From the NCBI GenBank assembly GCA_903873545.1, contig CAIQPA010000644.1, positions 1 to 8,947 on the forward strand: a DNA stretch of 8,947 nucleotides, given 5' to 3'. Shown in pieces: positions 1 to 6,168 of this stretch. Each line of letters begins with the position of its first letter. Positions within the stretch are counted from its first letter, which is position 1. The notes below the pieces were generated by a model that was given only the letters and a program-made list of their open reading frames with translations, was not told where the DNA came from and made no database searches. The position numbers and the translations under genes are program-made. This DNA is from an uncultured delta proteobacterium (lineage in GTDB: Bacteria; Myxococcota_A; Bradymonadia; REDH01).

Positions 1-3000
1 CTGCACCTTACCGCCCACCGTCACCGCAAACTCGCGCGGTATCCTGTAGGTCAGGTTATCGAAGGAGGCCTGCAACGCGAGCGCACCCTGGCGCGCGCCG
101 AAGAGCTGATAACTGCCAGACACATCGGCGGTCCCGCCCCACAGCACCGCATGCAGCGGTGAACCCTCCGGGATCGTGAGCATGCCGGACGCCACCTCCA
201 AGCGGCTCGCCGTCACCGCAACATCCACCTTCTCAAACGACGGCGTCACACGCCCCGAAACATTCGTGACCACGCCGCGCAGGTCGGGATTCTCCAGCAG
301 CCCGCTCACCTCCAGCGAAACATCCGCCCGCCCCGAAGACTGCTTCACCAGCGACGGCAAAAATCCAAGCAGCGCAAGGTCGATGACACCCCTCGCCTCA
401 CCGCGCACCTCACGCCAATCCCGCAGGCTGCCACCGAACGTCAGGGGCTGCTCCTTCGCGCCGAGCTTGCCCGACACCTCCACCGTGTCGTGCAGCAATC
501 CGGCCTCCAAACCCCGGCTCCAGGTCAGCTGGATCGGCTCCGGATTTGTCACCGACTGGGTTCCCGAACGGACCTCCAGCGCGTCCACGCGCACCGAACC
601 ACCCATCGTCGACAGATCGCTCAGGTCTGCCCGTAAAGTCACCTCACCGCTTACCAGCGCATCAAACGCCGAATCAGCAAACTGGGGCAGGTAGGCAAGC
701 GGCCTGATCCCATCGAGGCGGGCCTCCATCGAGGCCATCCGGCCATCCAACGGAACCTGCAGCGAGAACGGAACCTCACCCAGCGCCATCCCATACCCGG
801 AGACCACGCCCTCCAGCGTATCGAACGTCATGCTCACACTGCGCAGGTCAAATCCCTGAACCTTCAACTTCTCTACCACGAGCGAGCCGCCGATCTCCGG
901 CGCCGCAATCGAACCACCGAGCACCGCAAACCCCCACGGCTCTCCCTCCACCGCCAGACCCATCCGCCGCAACAGCGCAGAGGCTCCGAGCTCCGCACCA
1001 GCCACCGAAAAGCGACCCGCGAGCCTTCGCTCCGGGAACGAGCCCACCGAAGCCTCGCCGCGCACCGCGCCTCCCAGCACCTCGGCCGAAAACCCACGGA
1101 TCACGCCGCCATCCAGACCTCCCTCAAAGCCGAATCGCGTCTGCCCTACCGGCTCTCCCACAACGGACAGTTCCGCCGCATAGACCTCGCCCGACGCCTG
1201 CGGATGGCGAACCGTCCCGGTGATCGATGCCCGTCCATCCACACCACCCACAAGCTCGCTCCGCTTCAGCCAGAGCTCCGGCCTCATCCCTCGGAACGAG
1301 CCCTCCAGCGCCAGCCGCGGGTCCGACACAATCTGACCGCCCGCAAACAGCCCTACTGTGCCTCTCCCCTCCACCTCGCCTCGCGACGACCGATAGTGCA
1401 TCTCCGAAAATCGCACCGCGCCACCATCTCTGCGGAACGATGCATCCGCCGTGAACGAACCCAGCAGCGGGTGCTCCCGCAGACTCGAAATCCGCCCCGT
1501 CACATCGAAAGCAGTCGGTGCATTCCAAGGACCCGAAAACGAACCCGAGCCACCCACCCGCAGCCCTGCGGCCAGCGGCTGCTTCGGCATCAACCGACCC
1601 ACGTCCAGCAACTCTCCCTCAAACTTCATCCCCAGCGATGACATCCGCTCCAGATCCCAGTCGCCGGTCGCCCGCAACGCTGTCGTCGCGCCAACCAGAT
1701 CCACCGCCCAGGGCCGCTCCTTCGACCGTAAGGCCACCCAGCCGCGCGCATCTACCGTCGCGGCCACCGCACCCTCCAACAGCGCATCCGGTAGCGGAGA
1801 CCCCTCCGGCCACGACACAGCAACCGACGTCGCGTCGAGCTCCACCATCGGCGGAAGCGCCACCCGATCCCCCGGCAGACCGGCGTGCGAATATCCATGA
1901 AAACTCTTCACCGAAAGGTCGCCCCACGCGTGAAGCCCTCCCTTCGATGCAACACAATCCTTGCCACCCACAGACAGCTGCGCGCTGCCCACCAGCTCCA
2001 GAACAGGCTCCTGCACGTAGGGCAGCAAGAGCCGGCGAAGCCCGAGATCCTGAACACAACCCCGCACATCCCAGCGACCATCCTCAGGCGTCCACCATCC
2101 CGCCAACTCCGTTCGACCGCCCCAGGCACGAACCACCGTAGGACCGCCAAGCTCCATCCGACCATGCGAAAACTTCATCTCCGTCGAAAACGCCTCGATG
2201 GGATGACCGAGCACCTCCAGGTTCTGCATCGCAAGGCGCAGACCGCCCTCGTAGAACCGCAACGAGCCATATCCGGATGCCCCGATCCGCTGGCCCGCAC
2301 CCGCCCGAATCGCCCCAGGAAGGACAAACCCGACAAACGGCGATTCCGCGCCCAGCGACACAGACAACTCTCCCTCGTACCGAAGCCCCGCCGACTCCGC
2401 CGACGGAACCTTCGGTGTGTCGGCAAGCACCTGAATCGCTCCAGACAGCCGCGCCTCATCGCCGGCCATCTCAACCTTCAGCATGTCGAAGTTCATCCCT
2501 GCGTTGTACCAGCGGAAGTTGGTGGAAGTGACCCGCGTGAGCGGGATGTCGAGCACGCCCCGAAGGCCATCACGACCCTTCGGCGCCGGGCCAAAGGCCG
2601 CCGCCCACGGACGGGCTCGGCGCAGCGCGTTCCACTCCACCTCCTCCCAGGTCCGGTTCCCAACGCCCAAGCCAAGCCCAGCCTCTGTCAGCAGCACGCG
2701 ACCGCTCCGCACCTTCAGGTAGGGCGTCGTCACCTCCACATTGCCATCCGAAATCACGCGGCCGCGATGCAGCGAGAGGTCATCCAAACGGATCAGTGCG
2801 TCGCCGAACTGAAGCACCGCATCCAGCCCCTCCGCGCGGATCTCATCGAAGATCACACGCGGGACCGGCCCCTCCCCCTTCACCGAGAACGGACCGTTAA
2901 ACGCCTCATCCAGCCCCATCCGACCGTCGGGCTCAACGTCCACCAGAACACGGCCGCCCGACACCTCGCACTGGTCAAACAAGACGCGGCCCGTCAGCAG

Positions 3001-3324
3001 CGCCAACGGCCGGTAGGTGCACACGATCCCACTCGCGTGAATCACCTCGCGACCACGCAGATCCGTGAGCGTCGCATCGTACAACTCGAACCGGAATAGG
3101 TTGCCGCCAACCTCCAGCCGGCCTATCTCCAAGCCCCCTGGAATCAGGTCATCTACCCAACGCGTCACCCACAGGTTGCCTTGCGTCGATTGAAGCACCA
3201 ACAGCGCCGTCAAGTAGGCCGAAACCAGCAGCATGACAGGCACGGACAGCAGGATGCCGAGCCGAAAGGCGCCCCGAACACGGTGCCGCTCCAGGCGAAG
3301 CCCCTCTGCTCCGCCTTTGCTCAT
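1..3324 (-). CDS. tamB: TamB/AsmA-like translocation and assembly module protein (C-terminus beyond window)
   Basis: The minus frame stays open from an ATG at 3324 to base 1, giving 1108 codons with no stop; the C-terminus is outside the window. TamB-family proteins are inner-membrane-anchored and span the periplasm as a long hydrophobic beta groove, working with the Omp85 protein TamA and/or moving phospholipid to the outer membrane. Seen here: a basic N-terminus, one membrane anchor at about residues 22-44, then the family's typical opening (a 'TQGNLWVTRWVDDLIPGG' segment, followed by a Gly-Leu-Glu-Ile-Gly-Arg strand). About 1000 residues of short alternating beta strands follow, with repeated '(G/S)-x-(V/L)-x-(V/L)' patterns and no catalytic motif. 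This matches the N-terminal and middle parts of TamB; the diagnostic C-terminal DUF490 domain would lie off the window. The start is well supported by AGGAGG five bases upstream. Its 5' end overlaps the divergent lipoprotein gene. Another AsmA-superfamily member is possible, but the N-terminal pattern favours TamB. Confidence 0.8.
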   Translation of the reverse strand, partial: MSKGGAEGLRLERHRVRGAFRLGILLSVPVMLLVSAYLTALLVLQSTQGNLWVTRWVDDLIPGGLEIGRLEVGGNLFRFELYDATLTDLRGREVIHASGIVCTYRPLALLTGRVLFDQCEVSGGRVLVDVEPDGRMGLDEAFNGPFSVKGEGPVPRVIFDEIRAEGLDAVLQFGDALIRLDDLSLHRGRVISDGNVEVTTPYLKVRSGRVLLTEAGLGLGVGNRTWEEVEWNALRRARPWAAAFGPAPKGRDGLRGVLDIPLTRVTSTNFRWYNAGMNFDMLKVEMAGDEARLSGAIQVLADTPKVPSAESAGLRYEGELSVSLGAESPFVGFVLPGAIRAGAGQRIGASGYGSLRFYEGGLRLAMQNLEVLGHPIEAFSTEMKFSHGRMELGGPTVVRAWGGRTELAGWWTPEDGRWDVRGCVQDLGLRRLLLPYVQEPVLELVGSAQLSVGGKDCVASKGGLHAWGDLSVKSFHGYSHAGLPGDRVALPPMVELDATSVAVSWPEGSPLPDALLEGAVAATVDARGWVALRSKERPWAVDLVGATTALRATGDWDLERMSSLGMKFEGELLDVGRLMPKQPLAAGLRVGGSGSFSGPWNAPTAFDVTGRISSLREHPLLGSFTADASFRRDGGAVRFSEMHYRSSRGEVEGRGTVGLFAGGQIVSDPRLALEGSFRGMRPELWLKRSELVGGVDGRASITGTVRHPQASGEVYAAELSVVGEPVGQTRFGFEGGLDGGVIRGFSAEVLGGAVRGEASVGSFPERRLAGRFSVAGAELGASALLRRMGLAVEGEPWGFAVLGGSIAAPEIGGSLVVEKLKVQGFDLRSVSMTFDTLEGVVSGYGMALGEVPFSLQVPLDGRMASMEARLDGIRPLAYLPQFADSAFDALVSGEVTLRADLSDLSTMGGSVRVDALEVRSGTQSVTNPEPIQLTWSRGLEAGLLHDTVEVSGKLGAKEQPLTFGGSLRDWREVRGEARGVIDLALLGFLPSLVKQSSGRADVSLEVSGLLENPDLRGVVTNVSGRVTPSFEKVDVAVTASRLEVASGMLTIPEGSPLHAVLWGGTADVSGSYQLFGARQGALALQASFDNLTYRIPREFAVTVGGKVQ

Positions 3325-4539
3325 CTCTGCCTCCTGGCCTGCACGGTTGCGCTTCTCCTCTGCTGCAGTTCAGGCTGCTCCGAGTTCTCCGGCGAACAAT
3401 CGTCGCTGTCCACGCAGTCATCCCTAGCATCTTTCACAACCAACGCCCGAATTCGCGCCGAGATTTCCCCCGGCAAAATCCTTTGCGCGAGCCACCCGCT
3501 GGCCTCCGCTCTCTCCACTGCGCCCTCCACCGATGAGCTCTGCGCCGCCGCCGCCGACGGAACCACCCAAGACCCCTTCGTCGCCGTCTTCCGTGCCTCA
3601 GCGCCGCTACCGATTCTCTTCCTCGACAACGGCGATGCCGCCCCCAGACAGATCCGCCTACGCCTCACAAACGCCCGCGCCGATCTCACCACCTCCGTGG
3701 TCCTCCTCCCCCTCCGAGAGAGCGCGCCGCGCGCCACCTCCTGTCCCGACGCAGGCGCTACCGCCACCTACCTCACGCCGCCGCCAGAGCTACGGCGCTC
3801 CGCCACCGAGCGGGAGTGGCTCCTACTGCTCCCCCCCTGCAGCTCACTCTCCCTCCGCTTCGCACTGCCCGAAGACCGCCAGGACGCCTTCCGACTCCTC
3901 ATCGCAGGCCCCAATGCAAACAGCGATAACGCACTCGACGCGCTCATCGCAGACGCCAATGCCTGGCCTGCAGACCACCTCCATTTCCTCGGCGGAATGC
4001 TAAACGCCAACGCAACGGAGCCAGCCGCTCGGCTCCTCAGCCTCGTGGAACCCCGCATCACCATCCCCTACTCCCTCTCCCTCGGCGACGCAGAGCGAGA
4101 CGCCGGAAGAGCCGCCTACTTCGAGCGCTTCGGACCCTCCGACTTCTCATCCATGCTCGGAAACGTCCAACTCCTCTCTCTCGACACCTCCGACGGCGAG
4201 CTCAGCCTCGACCAGCTCGACTTTGTCCGAAACCTCACGCCCGCCCCCGCCGGCCTCGCCCTCCTCTTCCATGCCCCCGCACTTCCCGACGCCATCTCCC
4301 CCGAAGGAATCGTGAGCCCCGAACGCAGCCTACGACTCCTCGAGCTCCTGCGCGACCACGGCTTTGGACATCTCTTCTCCGTCTCCGACCGTGCCGACGC
4401 CAGCACCGTCAACAACACCCTGCTCTTCCAGCTCACAGACCCCGCCAGCGACGCCGACGCCAACTTCGCGCGGGTCATCATCACCGAGCTCCGCTCCGCA
4501 ACCCCCCGCATCTCCGTAGAACTTCGCTCTGCCCGCTAG
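3283..4539 (+). CDS. Predicted lipoprotein with degenerate metallophosphoesterase-like domain
   Basis: A 418-residue protein if started at the GTG at 3283. That start gives a good lipoprotein signal: n-region MPLQAK, hydrophobic core to about residue 28, then Ser-Ser-Gly-Cys with Cys32 as the likely lipidated residue. The -3 Ser is atypical for a lipobox. Residues 55-200 look like a beta-rich, Cys-containing domain that I do not recognise. Residues 203-410 follow the order of a calcineurin-like phosphoesterase: strand plus 'LGG' (235-238), 'IPYSLSLGDAERD' (261-273), 'ERFG' (281-284), 'LLSLDTSDGELSLDQLDFV' (297-315), 'LLFHAP' (327-332), and a final strand block. However, the metal-binding signatures D-x-H, GD, GNH and GHxH read AGP, GG, GDA and VSDR; only His330 remains. 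I infer a pseudoenzyme or binding protein at the envelope. The start is uncertain: no strong ribosome site is visible, and the GTG overlaps the TamB-like gene by 42 bp. A downstream CTG at 3334 is possible but would shorten the signal. Confidence 0.75.
   Translation: MPLQAKPLCSAFAHLCLLACTVALLLCCSSGCSEFSGEQSSLSTQSSLASFTTNARIRAEISPGKILCASHPLASALSTAPSTDELCAAAADGTTQDPFVAVFRASAPLPILFLDNGDAAPRQIRLRLTNARADLTTSVVLLPLRESAPRATSCPDAGATATYLTPPPELRRSATEREWLLLLPPCSSLSLRFALPEDRQDAFRLLIAGPNANSDNALDALIADANAWPADHLHFLGGMLNANATEPAARLLSLVEPRITIPYSLSLGDAERDAGRAAYFERFGPSDFSSMLGNVQLLSLDTSDGELSLDQLDFVRNLTPAPAGLALLFHAPALPDAISPEGIVSPERSLRLLELLRDHGFGHLFSVSDRADASTVNNTLLFQLTDPASDADANFARVIITELRSATPRISVELRSAR
3330..3335 (-). 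promoter_or_regulatory. Ribosome binding site of the TamB-like gene
   Basis: A perfect AGGAGG (read on the minus strand) sits five bases before the ATG at 3324. It fixes the start of the TamB-like gene. It lies inside the signal-peptide coding region of the divergent lipoprotein gene, so both strands are used here. Confidence 0.8.
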
Positions 4540-4556
4540 GCAGAGCTGACAGCCTA
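4537..4556. terminator. Small inverted repeat at convergent gene ends, possible weak bidirectional terminator
   Basis: TAGGC (4537-4541) and GCCTA (4552-4556) form a 5-bp stem with a 10-base loop between the convergent lipoprotein and stress-protein genes. The outer TAG of each arm is the stop codon of one gene. There is no U-run on either side, so intrinsic termination would be weak; the symmetry may partly come from two facing TAG stops. Confidence 0.25.
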
Positions 4557-5429
4557 CTCCCGGTTCCCGAGCTGCTCCACCCAGAGCGCGATGGGAAACG
4601 ACCCAATCAGCGCCGAACACACCTGACCGGGCGACAGCAAGACCCGACCCGCAGCGCCGCTACCCACCACCAACAAATCCACCGGGGCCGTCGAGGCCCA
4701 GGCACGGATTGCCTCCGCGACCTCTCCGCGAACAACCTCGAGCGGCTGCAACAGATTGCGCGTCGCATAGGCAGCCCCGAACGGCAGTTCGAGCTGGCCG
4801 AGAAGCTGCTCAAACCGCTTCGCCTCACTGCCAGCGGCCCCGCGACGATCGCCCTCCGCTTCGGCCCGAGCCGCATGCACAGGAACAACCTCAACGCCCA
4901 GAGCTGCCCCAAGCACCAGCGCGCGCTCCAACAGCGCCGCGCTCCCCTCAGCAAAATCCACAGCAACGCCAATCTTGCGAATGCTGCCGCCAAACCCCTC
5001 GGCCGCCACGCAGGTCGGAAGTTGGCAGCGACCGACAACCTCCGACAGCACCTCACCTGCGAGCAGGCGACCACGCGCGACCACAACTACGTCAACGCCA
5101 AGCAGCAAAACCTGGGCGACAATGCCTTCGCAGAGCGGACCGCCCAGCCCCACAGCTGCACGCCGGCCGTTCAGCCGCTCGCCATGAAACCGCGTCACTG
5201 CTGCCACCGACTCTTGCGCGCGATGATAGGGCAACACCGCCATCTCATCGCCCATGCATGGTTCGCAGGGCAACGAAACGTCCGCCACCGAACTGCCGCA
5301 CGCCAACAACTGAAGACGCTCCGCAGAACCGGCGCCCAGCAGCGCATCCGCCACCGAAAGCACCGCTCCGGAACCTGCATCGGCTTCCAGCAAACCAATC
5401 ATCTGAGACCGCTGAACCGGAGCTCTCAC
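4554..5429 (-). CDS. Tandem universal-stress-protein-like protein
   Basis: A 291-residue cytoplasmic protein (no signal peptide or membrane segment) from a GTG at 5429. It shows two successive alpha/beta units of the USP type. The first is about residues 8-145, opening with strand 'QMIGLLEA' and carrying 'LGVDVVVVARG' (110-120). The second is about 150-287, opening with 'IRKIGVAVDFAEGS' and ending 'VDLLVVGSGAAGRVLL...SFPIALWV'. In known USPs this last segment carries the ATP signature G-x2-G-x9-G(S/T). Here Gly258 and Gly261 are present but the final Gly-Ser is not where expected (Gly268-Gln269), so nucleotide binding is doubtful. The first unit has a Cys-x-x-Cys at 55-58 and four further Cys. 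USPs with two domains often act in stress or dormancy responses; the role here is unknown. The gene starts about 34 bases after the stop of the upstream repeat-protein gene, suggesting an operon. An ATG at 5402 is an alternative start, giving 282 residues. Neither start has a strong ribosome site. Confidence 0.75.
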   Translation of the reverse strand: MRAPVQRSQMIGLLEADAGSGAVLSVADALLGAGSAERLQLLACGSSVADVSLPCEPCMGDEMAVLPYHRAQESVAAVTRFHGERLNGRRAAVGLGGPLCEGIVAQVLLLGVDVVVVARGRLLAGEVLSEVVGRCQLPTCVAAEGFGGSIRKIGVAVDFAEGSAALLERALVLGAALGVEVVPVHAARAEAEGDRRGAAGSEAKRFEQLLGQLELPFGAAYATRNLLQPLEVVRGEVAEAIRAWASTAPVDLLVVGSGAAGRVLLSPGQVCSALIGSFPIALWVEQLGNRE

Positions 5430-5463
5430 GGCAGTCGCCCCAGCATCATCCAACCCGCCGTTA

Positions 5464-6054
5464 TCACTTCGTCTCAACCTCTTCGATGGTCTCGGCTTCG
5501 CCGTCTCCGTCGAGGTCACGCGTGATGTTCACAACCTTCCCCTCGGTATAGTACTCCCAGAGGTCAGCCCGACCATCAAAGTTCGTGTCCCGAGCCGTGC
5601 GCGAAAGGTTCCCCGCGATGTCGTAGTACTTCTCCAGAGAGAGCGACCCGTCGAAGCTCGTTGCCACCAGCTTCTGCACCAGCCGGTTCCCCTCGTACAC
5701 TCTCACCACATCCACATACGGGTCGAAGTCCATCTGAAACTGACGCTCCAGCACCTCGCCCGTCGGCCCGAAGAACTCCACCACATCGGCTCTGCCATCA
5801 AAGTCCAAGTCCCGAATCGCTGCACGCGTCTGCCCCGAAGCATCCGTGAAGACCTGCTGGTCCGGCGCATTGTCCAGGTTGATGTCCGCCGTCTGCTCCG
5901 TCAGGCCAAGCAGCGATACGCTCGCCCGAAACGCTGCGGGCTTGTCGCCAAGCCCCGTCATCTTCAGCGAACCAGAGGTGCCCGCCTCCGCCGCTCCTGC
6001 TACGGCAACGGTTGCGACCAAGCTCACAAAAACTCCAAGCGCTCTTGTCTGCAT
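5464..6054 (-). CDS. Exported Asp-rich (EF-hand/calcium-loop-like) repeat protein
   Basis: A 196-residue protein with a clear signal peptide: MQTR, hydrophobic core 5-21, and a signal peptidase I site after Ala-Glu-Ala at 22-24. The mature chain is built from about six degenerate units of 24-25 residues starting near 57, 81, 106, 131, 155 and 179. The best copies contain 'RDLDFDGRADVVEFF' (81-95), 'RDTNFDGRADLWEYY' (155-169) and 'RDLDGDGEAETIEE' (179-192). The D-x-(D/N)-x-D-G-x-x-(D/E) core resembles calcium loops of EF-hand, dockerin and thrombospondin type 3 repeats. Calcium binding and a periplasmic or surface location are therefore inferred; the exact family is not recognised. No catalytic motif is visible. 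The ATG at 6054 is supported by GGGAG eight to nine bases upstream. The gene ends in TGA followed at once by an in-frame TAA. It is followed 34 bases later by the stress-protein gene on the same strand and is divergent from nadE. Confidence 0.85.
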   Translation of the reverse strand: MQTRALGVFVSLVATVAVAGAAEAGTSGSLKMTGLGDKPAAFRASVSLLGLTEQTADINLDNAPDQQVFTDASGQTRAAIRDLDFDGRADVVEFFGPTGEVLERQFQMDFDPYVDVVRVYEGNRLVQKLVATSFDGSLSLEKYYDIAGNLSRTARDTNFDGRADLWEYYTEGKVVNITRDLDGDGEAETIEEVETK

Positions 6055-6062
6055 CGGACTCT

Positions 6063-6067
6063 CTCCC
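6063..6067 (-). promoter_or_regulatory. Ribosome binding site of the Asp-rich repeat protein gene
   Basis: GGGAG on the minus strand, eight bases before the ATG at 6054. It decides that start and directly abuts the inverted repeat at 6068-6091. Confidence 0.6.
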
Positions 6068-6091
6068 GTTCAACCGCAACCGACCTTGAAC
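6068..6091. repeat. Perfect 6-bp inverted repeat, candidate operator or leader hairpin
   Basis: GTTCAA (6068-6073) and TTGAAC (6086-6091) are exact reverse complements separated by 12 bases, so the arm centres are 18 bp apart, under two helical turns. The site lies between the candidate minus-strand promoter and the ribosome site of the repeat-protein gene, and its right arm coincides with the tentative -35 of nadE. A repressor site or a 5' UTR hairpin are both possible; chance cannot be excluded. Confidence 0.35.
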
Positions 6092-6113
6092 ACGCCACGC
6101 CGGCGGCTAGGAC
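6086..6113 (+). promoter_or_regulatory. Weak candidate promoter for nadE
   Basis: TTGAAC (6086-6091, five of six -35 matches) is followed after 16 bases by TAGGAC (6108-6113), a poor -10. It is the best plus-strand candidate I see in the 114-bp divergent region and would give a leader of about 50 bases. It overlaps the candidate operator. Confidence 0.25.
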
Positions 6114-6128
6114 TCTTTTCAGCCTCCG

Positions 6129-6157
6129 AAGGTAGCAACTCACCCCCCGCCGAGCAA
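6129..6157 (-). promoter_or_regulatory. Candidate sigma70-type promoter for the repeat-protein/stress-protein operon
   Basis: On the minus strand TTGCTC (6152-6157) and TACCTT (6129-6134) are separated by exactly 17 bases. Three of six -35 bases match TTGACA, and the -10 keeps the leading TA and final T. A start near 6122 would give a leader of about 68 bases containing the inverted repeat at 6068-6091. Confidence 0.4.
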
Positions 6158-6168
6158 GCGATTCACCC

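Noticed and set aside
1885..3099. 404-codon open frame on the plus strand
   Set aside because: It lies wholly antisense to the TamB-like gene, is rich in Arg, His and Pro with no domain or signal, and follows from the NNG codon bias of the opposite strand.
3181..3282. Upstream TTG start for the lipoprotein at 3181
   Set aside because: It would add a polar, Gln/Arg-rich leader before the signal peptide and extend the overlap with the TamB-like gene to 144 bp; the GTG at 3283 gives a normal lipoprotein signal.
3321..3767. 148-codon minus-strand frame ending in an ATGA overlap with the TamB start
   Set aside because: The ATGA overlap looks like translational coupling, but the product is Arg/Ala/Ser-rich without any recognisable domain and is antisense to the lipoprotein frame, which has coherent fold-level features.
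5430..5519. Upstream GTG start for the stress protein at 5519
   Set aside because: It would overlap the end of the repeat-protein gene by 56 bp, adds a basic non-conserved stretch and has no ribosome site.
4709..5551. 280- and 216-codon plus-strand frames opposite the stress-protein gene
   Set aside because: Both are Pro/Arg/Gln/His-rich antisense shadows with no domain; the minus frame has the alternating strand and helix pattern of USP domains.
6098..6105. CGCCGGCG palindrome in the divergent region
   Set aside because: Short GC-only palindromes are common at this base composition, and it lies at no promoter element that I can support.
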